A stretch of DNA of 64,000 nt, from assembly GCA_015039465.1 (NCBI GenBank), contig MU130542.1:1-64000 (forward strand). Reading direction: 5' to 3'. Position numbers and translations under genes: made by a program. This stretch comes from Phlegmacium glaucopus. Its lineage: Eukaryota; Basidiomycota; Agaricomycetes; Agaricales; Cortinariaceae. Below the pieces are notes generated by a model. It did not search any database, was not told the origin of the DNA, and saw only the letters and a program-made list of their open reading frames with translations. Below are positions 23,906-34,453 of the stretch, in pieces (the first letter of the stretch is position 1; every line of letters begins with the position of its first letter).

Positions 23906-24109
23906 TAGTACCCTACCTAGTATCTACACTCTAATTGAACTATACTAACCAATGATCACTCATTGCTCACACAACGCACGCACTACGTGTCTCATGCGTG
24001 CGCTGCTTGGCAGGCACTTACATGAGCACGCTCATGCCATGCTTTTTTCTACTTGCCCATATGATTGGATGTAGTTCCACGTACGTGTTACAACATGCGC
24101 AATCCACAC

Positions 24110-24610
24110 AGCACTGCAGAGGTACTTCTAAAATGTACCCATCCCCAGAAAGCCCAGCACGGAAACACTATTTGTGTGGGAATCACTTGACATGGTGGGG
24201 TAGCGGTCCATGTTTCTTTCATTGAATTGCGCAGGGAGTTTGGCAGAAACACCTTCTATCTATTAAGTCCCCAGGTGCTGTTCAGTAGGTACCCTGGGTG
24301 GATCCAGAATCTGAGTAGCTCATTTGTATTATCCTTATTTTAAAATATTGCTCTAAAACAGATAACAAGTAACCATCTCCACAGTGTCAACCATGCCTGA
24401 TGTCTTTACAGCTAGTGAAGAACTTAGTGGTAGCTTTCCTGGTGTGGTTGAAGCACCCTTTAAGCAGCAGGTGGTTTAGCAGGTAACTGAAAGAGGAGTC
24501 TGGACTGGGCCCTGTTGAGTTGGTGCTGCACTGACCTGAATCCATCATAAAGGAATCCAGGATCCATCCTGCCCTTTCTTGGACATTCTTCCAGCTTCTC
24601 TTTCCATGAA
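24110..24610 (-). mobile_element. Old LINE tail F2
   Basis: Bases 24113-24310 align with the 3' UTR of F1, and 24366-24600 align weakly with the F1 C-terminal coding region (shared blocks such as actgggc). Many changes and no open frame, so an old copy related to F1. Confidence 0.6.
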
Positions 24611-24704
24611 GGAGTAAAAAAAACAGGCATGGATATCAAGTCATATACAAATGATGAAGCTAAGCTACTGGTATAGTAGCTAGATTCACTAGAATATATC
24701 TACC

Positions 24705-26315
24705 TTACTTGATAATTTCATCATGAGTGGAATACAAAGAAAGGCCAAAATCTAACTGATGTGAATATTGCTCTAGCACATCAGCCTGCTCCTCAGGGGA
24801 CAAACCCTTCATATAGTCAGCCACCTTCTTAAACCCATTCTCTACCCATCTAAATAACCCACCTGCACTGTACTGGGTAAATGAGTAACGACGCTCCTCT
24901 GGCTGGATGGTAGTGTTGGAATGATGGATAGCACTGGAAGGTATCATAATGGTCGATCCAGGGGGAAACTCTACAACCAGCTCAAGATCCCAGAAAATCA
25001 AATGACCCCCTTTCTGATGGTCAAATTCTCCCAAAGCGGAAATGGAGCACCATCCAAAGGCGAGGTTTCCATAGTCAGCATGTCTGAAACATACTGTTTG
25101 GCGTCCAAAGTTGAACGTTGCGCAAGCCCAAGGAGTTGTTGGCCAATTTCTCTGCAGTTTTTGATCTTCTGGATGGGGGTGGGTGCCATCCATCCTTCTT
25201 CTTTCATCCTCCTCAATGAGGCTGTCCAGACACTTGCTTTCATAGGCATGTAATCCTGGAGCCCAGGTAGAAAACGCCTCTGGAATGTAGATTTGTTAGA
25301 CATCAACTTTTAATGAGAAGTAGCGGTGAGACTTACTTGAAGTGAAGCCTGATATCCTTGAAAAGGCAGGTTCCTTCATAATATTGTCTAGGATCGTTTT
25401 ATTACGCAGATCCTGTGTGAGAATTTTGGGATGGGTCTGCCCGCCCCCATGAGATATGCCTACAGCCAACGCAAGGAAGGTTCCTCTCCGATTGGTCTGC
25501 TCCTTCTTCTTAAAATGTAGAAGCCTCCTTGCTTTGTCCAGACAGTCTGCAGCTTGAAGCTGGACATCTGGCCAGGCATCATCCCCCTCTGGAAACCCAA
25601 CACAAACTGCAATTATTCTGCCCTCCTGGTCAAGCAAGGGAATGGTGACTCTTAAAATTTGAATAAAAATATAAATCACATTTGTATCCTGAGTATATAG
25701 CGACTAACCTGCCATCCCATTTCTTCAATTCAAAGTTGAACTTTGAGTCCTCCCCTACCATCTCACCAAGCACATACGCCACTGGCTGCTCCTTCACACG
25801 CTTGCCTATATATCCGGTGGATGCGATACCAAAGTTGGAGGCATTGTAGTTGGAGGCAGTGGCATTCGCATTTCGAGTATGTTTGGTGGTGATTTTGCTG
25901 TCTTCTCTGTACTCGCGCTGCACCTTGGTCTTTCTTTTTTTGTTATTTCTCTTGGACTTCTCCTTACAGCGTGCTTTCCTCTTTTCTGCTCTGCTAAGAA
26001 TGATACCACTTCCCTGGGGTATTGGGGGTTGGGTCTCTCTTGAAATTTCACCTGAGGGTCCACTCCATAGCTCTTTGGTCTCCCAGTCAGAGTCAGACAA
26101 ATCTGACAGGTCTGACAATTCTTCATCATCAGAGACATAGCTGGAGAGCTTCAGCCCCTCCAAGACCTTCTGATGGAAATGGAATGAAGTGGCAACTGCA
26201 TGGGGAGCAACTGGGGTGCTTTTGAAACATGTATCAATAGGCATAGGTCAGCTACAAAAAGGAATACTCACCTTAATGAGGATGAGGCCCCGTTGTAAAG
26301 CGACTGAGATGGCAT
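24705..26315 (-). CDS. TET/JBP-like 2-oxoglutarate Fe(II) dioxygenase
   Basis: Four-exon model: 26315-26272, 26218-25709, 25650-25337 and 25279-24705. It sums to 1443 nt, an exact 480-residue frame, with consensus GT-AG at every junction. The N-terminal third is acidic and Lys/Arg-rich (SDLSDLSDSDWE, then KRKARCKEKSKRNNKKRK), a likely nuclear signal. The catalytic part has AFSTWAPGLHAY, FNFGRQTVCFRHADYGNLAF (H356 and D358), GGHLIFWDL, IPSSAIHHSNT (distal His near 408) and Arg419 before YSFTQYSAGGLFRW. This pattern fits the basidiomycete Tet-like oxygenase family, whose known animal relatives oxidise 5-methylcytosine. Published work links the fungal expansion of this family to KDZ transposons; none is seen beside this gene. 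All metal and co-substrate residues seem present, so activity is plausible. Confidence 0.85.
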
Positions 26316-28032
26316 TGGAGGGGTGTAATTTTGAACGGTGTTTGAGTCAGATCACACAGGCAGACAATTGGTAATCATTGGGGTTTCCTAAGTGTGACAG
26401 CTTACCTTAACAAAAGAATCCTTCCGACTCTCTACTACACTACTACGATCTCAGCATCCACTCTACATATAGTGCTAAGACATTCATGGTTTAATATTAC
26501 AGTGAAAAGGTGAATACGGTAATCACCATAAAAACACAGCAAGATGTGATGTCGACACGGTCATTCACAGGGTTAATAAATGTAATGGTCATGTGACCCG
26601 TGGCCGTTTGGAAAGATTTGATCAAGTGATTGATAGCCATTTGTACTAGGGGTCGACTTCGTTGACCGACGCCTTGCTGAGCTACCTAGCAGATTTAGTA
26701 TTGATACATTGTTTTTCACCCATAATCAACACTCAGATGTATCTGTTTTTTTCAAAAAGATGAATTTCGGAAATATATTAATATCAAAATGATACATAAA
26801 AATACATGAGATCAAGCTATCAGTGAATGCGATCATGAAGCCATGGGTTTTTTTGCGAGATTGTAAGTACAAACCGAGCAACTAATTGTTCTGTTTTTTC
26901 TTCTTTTTAACTGGACTATCAGAGACCACTGATTCACCTTCAGTAGCAGTAGGGTCTTCGTCTTCATCGACTACTCTTTTTTTGCCATCTGCCTTTGACG
27001 ACGGCTGGGGCATGGGCTCTTCTTGTTTTGAACAGCTCGTTCCCAAGTTAACATCGGTATGTCACGTTTGAGGGGGTGAGTAAGGGTGTCATACCCATTT
27101 TGCCGTCGATGGTCGGGTTTAGGGTGGAAGTCGAAGGAGAACGACTCAAGTTGGAGTGAAGGGTTTCGGATTATAAGGCACAAGGTCAAACGATGGAGTG
27201 CGTTATTGTCAACATTTCGAAACCTCTGTCTGGAAGGTTATCGCCATTCAGCATATATGTTGCCCTGTGAAGAAGCGGGGGGCGGAGGACAATCCATATT
27301 TTGAGAGATTTTGACCCAGCGTTGTTCATGCACCATCCTTCTGAAGATCTGAAAGTAGACATGGCGAGGCTGGAACGATTGAACAAGAAACTCAAGGCGG
27401 GTGATGATTGAGACGAACGATAGATGTAGTTGTAATGGACTGTGAAACTCTAGCAAATAAGAACTGGGACATATTCAATAATTTAAGTACGAACCAATCA
27501 TTCCACCCCCTTTCTTTTGCCTTCCTCACTTTTTCTTTGGTTGGTGGTGAATAGGTAGCGAACGCGTCACAAATTTTCAAACACCTGTATTCAATAGCCC
27601 CCCTTTTTTGTGTGTTCATCCTTTTTTCTTTGGTTGATGTTGAGTAGCTAGCGAGATGCGTCGCAAATTTTCAATTACCTGTATTCAATAAGTTTATGGA
27701 ATCTTGTAAGGAAGAAGTAACGCACCGAGGTGAGGCATTCAATCAGCGGGAAGATGGCTGAAAAAATGTGGAACATAGGACTGTCGCTGAAGATGGAACA
27801 AAGCGTGATGACCATAGCTTGAATGATGTCGATTGCTCAGGCAAATGAACACGGGAAAAATGAATCGCCAACAAAAGTAGTGTGATAGGCGATCGAAATG
27901 AAACGATAGTAAACTCAAGGAGAGTTCGACATCGAGAAAGTGCTGTCGGCCATAGTTGAGTCTGGAAAGAATGAGGGAAGTGGATGGGAACAAGAAAAAC
28001 AGAAGGGGGAGGGGGATGTAAGGTCAGCTTGG
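26316..28032 (-). other. Possible decayed or unrecognised spliced gene on the minus strand
   Basis: No family is recognised. At 26886-27060 the minus strand ends in a plausible basic C-terminus (MPQPSSKADGKKR ... SPVKKKKKQNN, stop at 26886). Upstream exons would have to be joined across short introns that cannot be fixed. An imperfect direct duplication of about 100 bp (27524-27597 and 27624-27691) contains caatagcc or caataag next to acctgtatt. NLTR-B abuts this region at 28033. Confidence 0.3.
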
Positions 28033-28228
28033 GGACGCTTCTTGACTTCTTACCACCATCTTCCCTTCCGGGGTCCTGGTTCTTGTCGCCACTAAGCTAA
28101 CTAATTCTCTCCTAATTTCTCCCTGCTTTTACCCATCGTAACTATAATTTTTATCCTCCACCTTATCGTCCTATCTACCCTCCATACACGCCCTTCACTC
28201 GGCTCTCTCTTCCTCGCCCCCCCCACCA

Positions 28229-29980
28229 TTGCCCATCATGGACAAGGACAAAGACAAGGGTAGGTCCTCAAGAAATTTTGCCAGCGCATCCCAGCGCGAT
28301 GGGACCCCAGCGGGCTCTCAAAAAGGACTAGCTACACGATCGGACATCAATGCTTTGATCACCGGTAATCCAGGACCTGTTACTAACAGTATTGATGCCC
28401 GTAAATGGCTAGAGACGAAAGGCTGGGTCCTGGCTGGAGAAGACTACGACCGCGCCAAGATGGTCAAAATTCTCCTAACAACATCTCTCCTCCCGAAAAT
28501 ACCCCCCGAAGCAGCCAACGCCATCAGAGCAGCCGCTTTCATCCTGGAAGACGACATCTCCGACAATGTCTCTTCCATACTCGCTTCCGCTGTAGCGACT
28601 AAGGTAAAATCCGAACTAACCTCAATCGTCTCGGAGCTTTCGGCCACCCAAACCTTCCTTGAGGCCAGTTCCATCCAACAAGCCAGCACCACCCTAGGCC
28701 TTAAGGAGGCTGCCGCCAAGAACGACGCAGCTGTAGAAAGCTTATCGGGCATCGTTGCCAAGCTCTCCACCCTAAGTCCAACTGCTGTACCCGCTAATAC
28801 CTCTTGGCCCTCGCTCCCAAGCCTCCAACCCTCCTTGCCATCCCTCCCTTCCAAAGCACACGACTCGCATGCCTCCGATGCCACCACTCGCCTTCAGCAA
28901 AGGCTTCTCCTTGCTGCCCGATCCGTACTAGTCCAGAGTGACCCTACCAACCCTTCCTCCCCAAAAGACCGTTCGCCTGAAGCAATTAAGAAGCTTAGAG
29001 AGGCCATGAACAATAGCCTTGCAGATATCGACGAGATCGAACAGCCCTCCTGGGACCTAGACGACACAGCCAGGCCCAAAACATTCATACGCGGTATCCA
29101 ATTCCTGGAGCGAGGATCCTTCCTGTTCGACCTTGACTCTGCTGAATCTGCTGACCGTTTCAGATCTTACTCCAAGGATCACGCCTACCTTCTGTCCTCC
29201 AGCCTTGGGCCCTCTGCCTCGATTAAACCCAAGAGCTACAATCTCATCTTTAAATTTGTTCCTTGTACAGGTGATTTTGACCCCGAAAACGCTAACCTTT
29301 TAACAGACATCGAATCCAACAACAACCTACCCCCCAGCTCCATTCTCTCAGCCTCCTGGATCAAACGATCTGACTGCCGTTCCCCCAACCAGAAAGTAGC
29401 ATCCCTGAAGATAGCCTGCGCCTCTCCAGAAAGCGCCAACCACCTCCTCTGTGAGAAGGTCTTCATCGAAGGTCAAGCCATAACTGTTCGTAAAGACCTC
29501 AAGGAGCCGATCCGTTGCAACAAATGCCAGGAACATGGTCATATACGAGCAAACTGCCATGGTACGGAGGTCTGTGCCCACTGCGCCAGCAATGGCCATA
29601 CCACCATCAATTGCCCTCCCAATCAGCCAGCTCGATGCCGCTCTTGCGGTCCAGGCTCGACCCACCCCAGCTACTCCCGCAGCTGTCCGGTGTTCAACAG
29701 CAAGTGCGTGGCCATCGACGCCAGATACCCCAAGAATAGCATGCCCTACTTCCCTACTGGTGAACGCTGGACCTGGGCCACAGCCCCTCCTAAACTCTCC
29801 ACCATACCCCCAATCCACAGGCCTCGCATCGACCATGCTCTGCCCCAACGCCCGAACCTCTCCCAAGACTTCCCACCCCCTCCACGACGTCAAGCTAACC
29901 TCGACCACTTCATTATTCCCAACCGCCCAGGATCCCAGTCCCAACGAAGACGCTCCCTATCCCCCCCACCCTCTCAATGA
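28229..29980 (+). CDS. NLTR-B ORF1 protein (zinc-knuckle RNA-binding protein)
   Basis: Up to 583 residues; ATG at 28238 (MDKDKDKGRSS) is an alternative start. Residues about 100-190 are Ala, Ser, Glu and Lys rich and likely helical. Near residue 429 is CNKCQEHGHIRANC, followed by CAHCASNGHTTINC and CRSCGPGSTH...C, giving three Cys/His knuckles. The C-terminus is Pro/Arg rich. It is the presumed packaging protein of the element. The TGA at 29978-29980 overlaps the ORF2 ATG as ATGA. Confidence 0.85.
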   Translation: MPIMDKDKDKGRSSRNFASASQRDGTPAGSQKGLATRSDINALITGNPGPVTNSIDARKWLETKGWVLAGEDYDRAKMVKILLTTSLLPKIPPEAANAIRAAAFILEDDISDNVSSILASAVATKVKSELTSIVSELSATQTFLEASSIQQASTTLGLKEAAAKNDAAVESLSGIVAKLSTLSPTAVPANTSWPSLPSLQPSLPSLPSKAHDSHASDATTRLQQRLLLAARSVLVQSDPTNPSSPKDRSPEAIKKLREAMNNSLADIDEIEQPSWDLDDTARPKTFIRGIQFLERGSFLFDLDSAESADRFRSYSKDHAYLLSSSLGPSASIKPKSYNLIFKFVPCTGDFDPENANLLTDIESNNNLPPSSILSASWIKRSDCRSPNQKVASLKIACASPESANHLLCEKVFIEGQAITVRKDLKEPIRCNKCQEHGHIRANCHGTEVCAHCASNGHTTINCPPNQPARCRSCGPGSTHPSYSRSCPVFNSKCVAIDARYPKNSMPYFPTGERWTWATAPPKLSTIPPIHRPRIDHALPQRPNLSQDFPPPPRRQANLDHFIIPNRPGSQSQRRRSLSPPPSQ

Positions 29981-32900
29981 ATAGACGCCCCTCCAAATCA
30001 CCAAGTCAACTCCGTATCTGGCAACAGAATACCCACAAATCCAGATTCGCCCAACAATACATACTCAACTCAGCCTCACCTGAAGACTGGGACATAATAG
30101 CAATCCAGGAGCCCTGGCTCGATCTCTTCAAAAACGCCAGAGGTTCTACCTACTGGCGTATCCTATACCCTACTGACCACCTCCTAGACAGGGTCTCTCG
30201 CACCCGCTCTATACTTATGATTAATACTAATATCTCCACCAACTCATACACGCAGCTAGACATCCCAAATGCAGATATCACAGCAGTGAGATTCAACGGT
30301 ACCCACGGCAGCTTAACCCTTTACAACGTCTATAACGACTGTACCCACAATGACACCCTCAACGCGCTCTCGCTTTTCCTCACCACCAACCCGCCAACCC
30401 CACTGGACAACATGATCTGGCTAGGCGACTTCAACAGGCACCATCCCTTATGGGAATCAGAAGACAATCGACACCTCACCTCCTCAGAAGAAGACATCAA
30501 CCCCCTGCTAGACCTTCTTCGCGACTACGACATGGACCTCATCCTGCCAGCTGGTACTCCTACGTATGAATCCGCAGCCCATAACTGGACACGCCCTGAC
30601 AATGTCTGGCTATCCCATCATTCCCTTAACCTCGTAATCCTCTGCAATACTGACCCCTCTATGCGTCCAGTTCACGCTGACCACCTACCAATTACCTCAG
30701 TGATAGACATGCCGGTTGCCCGTGCTCCTCCACACGTTTCCCCAGATTTCCGTAATACTGACTTCGCAGACTTCAACACAGCTCTCCGCTCCAAGCTCCT
30801 CCTCATTTCTCCAGCTCGGCACCTCACTTCCGAGAGAGAGTTCCACGAGAAAGTTGATCAGCTTACCACCGCTATTCAAGATACCATCAATACGCACGTC
30901 CCTCTCCGCAAGCCTTGTCCTTTTGCCAAACGTTGGTGGAACTCCGACCTTACTGCCCTCAAGAAAAAGAAGAACAGACTCAGCAACATCGCCTTCAAAT
31001 TCAGAGACATTGTCGACCATCCGGCTATTGAAGAACACAAGGCAGTCACCAAAGAGTTCGCTGCAGCCATAGATGCAGCGCCAAAAGCACACTGGCTCGA
31101 CTGGCTAGAAAACATATCGGCCCAGCACGTCTATACAGCCAATAAGTATGTGACCAATGACCCTACTGACTATGCTAGCGCCAGAGTCCCAACACTCAAA
31201 ACCTCCACCAACGGTCACCCCTCGACTGCCGTATCCAATGCCGACAAGGTAAAGGTACTCTCTGAATCCTTCTTCCCTCCTCCGCCGTTAGTCCCCTTGG
31301 CCCCCCCCAATTTCAATTACCCAGCACCGCTCCCTGGGATCAAGTTCTTCACCAGACATCGCATCGGGGAGGCTGTCTGCAACCTTAAGCCCTTCAAAGC
31401 CCCTGGACCGGATGGTATTCCCAACATTGTCCTCATCAAGGCTATCGACATTCTTATCGACCATCTCTACTACATCTTCCGGGCCGTCTTTGAGTTCGAT
31501 GCTTACCACGAACGCTGGCTTACCTCCACCACCCTTGTACTCCGAAAACCAGGCAAGCCAGCCTACGATGTTGCCAAAGCCTACCGTCCCATTGGTCTAC
31601 TAGATACCATTGGTAAACTTCTATCTACACTTGTGGCCGCTGACCTATCACATTTAGCTGAGAAACACTCTATGCTCCCTCCTGGTCAATTCGGAGGCCG
31701 ATCGGGCTGCAATACCACCGACGCCATCCATCTATTGACACATACAGTTAAGAACGCATGGCGTTCTGGTAAGGTCGCTGCCGCCCTTTTTCTCGATGTT
31801 CAGGGTGCTTTCCCGAATACCGTCAAGGAGCAGCTGATTCACAATATGAAATTGCACAGAGTGCCCTCATGCTACATAAAACTGATCATGCGCATGCTAA
31901 CAAATAGGAAAACCCGCCTTCACTTCGACGATACCATATCAGACTTCATCATCATAGTCAACGGAACAACCCAAGGATGCCCCCTATCCATGATACTATA
32001 TGCTTTCTACAACTCTCCCCTCATCCGAACGGCTAACAATGTTACCGAATCCTCCCTCGGATTCGTAGACGACTCTATGTTCCTCGCCACCGGTAACACC
32101 CTCGCGGAAGCCCACGAAACGATCAAAGACATGATGGAACGTCCGGGAGGCGGCTTCGATTGGTCCTATACCCACAACTCTCCCTTTGAGCTGTCCAAGC
32201 TCGCCCTCATGAACTTTCCCCGCTCTTCCTTTGACCTTATTCCTACTGACCTAGCTATTACCAGACCTAACCTGGACCACACAGTCATGGACCAAGCTGT
32301 CGCCACAGTCAACTCATATAAATATCTGGGAGTGCTTCTCGACCCGAAACTACGCTGGACCGCCCACCATCAGAAAGTCCTCGCCAGCGCCACATGGTGG
32401 TCCTCTCAAGTTGCTCGCCTTTCCAAAGCTTCCGGAGGCATTCCCCCTGGGCGCATGCGGCAACTATACAATACAGTCGCAGTCCCTGCTTTTACCTATG
32501 CTGCTGACGTCTGGTTCACAGGAATTCACCCTGCATCGTCAGGCCGTCGACACCTCGGCTCAGTCGCTATCGCAAAGAAGCTCACCTCCATCCAGCGACA
32601 AGTCACTAAACTCATTACAGGGTCACTGAACACCACGGCTGGCGATGTCCTGGAGGTACACGCCAACGTCCTCCCGATCGACCTCCTCTTCAAGAAAGTC
32701 CTTTTCCGGGCAGCAACTAGACTCGCCTCCCTGCCACCCTCGCACCCCCTCCATCCTCTCTCTCGCAGAGCAGCCAAACGCTATGTTAAAAAGCACCGCT
32801 CGCCTCTTCATTCCCTCTTTTTCACCACCAACATTGATCCAACCAAGGTAGAGCCTATCAGCCCCACCCGACACCGGCCAAACTATGTCCCATCCTTTAC

Positions 32901-33969
32901 TACAGTGATCTGCGACGACAAAACCAAAGCCCTCACTGCTGCTGTCCAACACCATCGCACCCAGGTAACAGTATATAGCGACGGCTCAGGCTACGAAAAC
33001 GGCATCGGAGCTGCCGCGGTAATGTATATCAATAAGACCGAGAAAAAGTCCCTCTCCTATCATTTAGGCCCATCTACGCACCACACAGTCTACGAGGGGG
33101 AGCTAGTGGGCCTCACCCTAGCCCTCCATTTGCTAACCTCCATCCGTTTTGAACTACTTAACTACACAGTTGTCGGAACAGATAACCAGGCCTCAATACA
33201 AGCCCTTAACAACCAGCATCCCCACCCAGCTCATCACCTACTTGACCGAATCCACGACGCCGCTGAACGCCTTCAAGCCAGGCAACACCAACTTCAAGAC
33301 CCAAATTCCCCCAAAGTCACCAGAGGTATTATCGACCTGCAGATCCACTGGACCCCAGGACACTCTAATTTTCCCCCCAACGACCGCGCTGACGAGCTAG
33401 CCAAATTAGCCGCGCAAGGTACCTCAAGCCGCAAGAACCTCCTCCCTCCCTACCTTCGTAATAAACCCCTTCCATCCAGCATCCCAGCCCTTCGCCAAGA
33501 AAATCTCCTCTCCCTCCGCAAAGTTTGGAAGACCCGCTGGAAAACCTCGCCTCGCTATCCTCTGCTCAGGACCATTGATAACTCCCTCCCCTCTAATAGA
33601 TTCCTCAAGCTTGTAGACCCTCTCGACCGTCGCCAATCCGCAATCATCGCCCAGCTCCGTACCGGCCACTCCCCTCTTAATCAACACCTCTTCCGCATAC
33701 GCCGCTCTGAAACACCATCCTGCCCACACTGCCAAGGCTTCACAGTCGAAACAGTCCTTCATTTCCTCCTCCAATGCCCTCACTACCAGCACGAACGCCA
33801 CATCCTTCGCCGTAAACTCAAACGGAAAACCGACTCCCTCTCCTTCCTGCTCGCCAACCCCATCGCTACCAAACCTCTTCTCACCTACATACACGCCACC
33901 AAACGCTTCCAATCACATGCTCAATCTGCCCGCCACCCTCCCTCCGCCCAGCCTCAACCTCTAACTTAG
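29977..33969 (+). CDS. NLTR-B ORF2: APE endonuclease, reverse transcriptase, RNase H, zinc knuckle
   Basis: 1330 residues without interruption. The endonuclease has WQQNTHKS, IQEPWLD, WLGDFNRHHPLW (near residue 147) and DHLPITSVID. The reverse transcriptase has KAPGPDGIPN, YRPIGLLDT, FLDVQGAFPN, TTQGCPLSM and FVDDS (near residue 696). RNase H has YSDGSG (about 1001), YEGELVG, TDNQAS and HSNFPPNDRADE (about 1125). A CX2CX8HX4C knuckle starts near residue 1249 (CPHC...HFLLQC). This order is that of Tad1/I-type LINEs, which nick the target and copy RNA in place. All catalytic residues examined are present; F in place of Y in the xxDD box is also normal in L1. ORF2 is probably translated by termination and re-initiation at the ATGA overlap. 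Confidence 0.9.
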   Translation: MNRRPSKSPSQLRIWQQNTHKSRFAQQYILNSASPEDWDIIAIQEPWLDLFKNARGSTYWRILYPTDHLLDRVSRTRSILMINTNISTNSYTQLDIPNADITAVRFNGTHGSLTLYNVYNDCTHNDTLNALSLFLTTNPPTPLDNMIWLGDFNRHHPLWESEDNRHLTSSEEDINPLLDLLRDYDMDLILPAGTPTYESAAHNWTRPDNVWLSHHSLNLVILCNTDPSMRPVHADHLPITSVIDMPVARAPPHVSPDFRNTDFADFNTALRSKLLLISPARHLTSEREFHEKVDQLTTAIQDTINTHVPLRKPCPFAKRWWNSDLTALKKKKNRLSNIAFKFRDIVDHPAIEEHKAVTKEFAAAIDAAPKAHWLDWLENISAQHVYTANKYVTNDPTDYASARVPTLKTSTNGHPSTAVSNADKVKVLSESFFPPPPLVPLAPPNFNYPAPLPGIKFFTRHRIGEAVCNLKPFKAPGPDGIPNIVLIKAIDILIDHLYYIFRAVFEFDAYHERWLTSTTLVLRKPGKPAYDVAKAYRPIGLLDTIGKLLSTLVAADLSHLAEKHSMLPPGQFGGRSGCNTTDAIHLLTHTVKNAWRSGKVAAALFLDVQGAFPNTVKEQLIHNMKLHRVPSCYIKLIMRMLTNRKTRLHFDDTISDFIIIVNGTTQGCPLSMILYAFYNSPLIRTANNVTESSLGFVDDSMFLATGNTLAEAHETIKDMMERPGGGFDWSYTHNSPFELSKLALMNFPRSSFDLIPTDLAITRPNLDHTVMDQAVATVNSYKYLGVLLDPKLRWTAHHQKVLASATWWSSQVARLSKASGGIPPGRMRQLYNTVAVPAFTYAADVWFTGIHPASSGRRHLGSVAIAKKLTSIQRQVTKLITGSLNTTAGDVLEVHANVLPIDLLFKKVLFRAATRLASLPPSHPLHPLSRRAAKRYVKKHRSPLHSLFFTTNIDPTKVEPISPTRHRPNYVPSFTTVICDDKTKALTAAVQHHRTQVTVYSDGSGYENGIGAAAVMYINKTEKKSLSYHLGPSTHHTVYEGELVGLTLALHLLTSIRFELLNYTVVGTDNQASIQALNNQHPHPAHHLLDRIHDAAERLQARQHQLQDPNSPKVTRGIIDLQIHWTPGHSNFPPNDRADELAKLAAQGTSSRKNLLPPYLRNKPLPSSIPALRQENLLSLRKVWKTRWKTSPRYPLLRTIDNSLPSNRFLKLVDPLDRRQSAIIAQLRTGHSPLNQHLFRIRRSETPSCPHCQGFTVETVLHFLLQCPHYQHERHILRRKLKRKTDSLSFLLANPIATKPLLTYIHATKRFQSHAQSARHPPSAQPQPLT

Positions 33970-34453
33970 CCTCTTCCACCATCGTAAATCACCTCCCAGC
34001 CCAGACCCATCTACTTATACCCACACCTGGCCCTCGTTACCCATCCCAGCCCTACCTCTTGCCTGCTACTACTGACCATTACCTACCCCCTAGCATGCCA
34101 GGGCTGTCCTCGAGACGCTCAACTTATCCTTTTCTCATCCGCCTCGCGGACCCTGTCGCTCGCTCTCCCAACAGTCCCTATAACCCACCGTCGTCTTTCC
34201 TTTTTCTCAGGTATTTAACAGGGGAGCACAGTCTAAAATGGTGGCGGATACACCAGCCCACCTTTACTCTGCTGCTTTGTCAGTGGGGGGGCGAGGCATT
34301 CTGTGGCTCTTGTAGTCGTAGATACGTGTTGACTTAACACACCAGCTCTATTCTGTACACCACTAACTAAACTACCTGACTGCGTGTACTGTGTAACTTG
34401 TGGACTATGCCCACCTAGCACAATAAATATGATACGAAAAAAAAAAAAAAAAC

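Larger units (their letters stand above)
28033..34453 (+). mobile_element. Full-length non-LTR retrotransposon NLTR-B, both ORFs open
   Basis: About 6.4 kb: a pyrimidine-rich 5' untranslated region starting ggggacgcttcttga, ORF1, ORF2, a 3' untranslated region of about 470 bp and a poly-A tail at 34437-34453. The 5' motif is shared with NLTR-A. Neither ORF has a stop or frameshift, so it may be a recent or still active copy. Its tail joins a transposase gene in mid-reading-frame at 34454. No target duplication was found, because the left flank at 28032 does not continue that gene. Confidence 0.88.

Noticed and set aside
28000..28032. Remainder of the DDE transposase left of NLTR-B
   Set aside because: No continuation of the HDES motif or later catalytic blocks on either strand in this flank.
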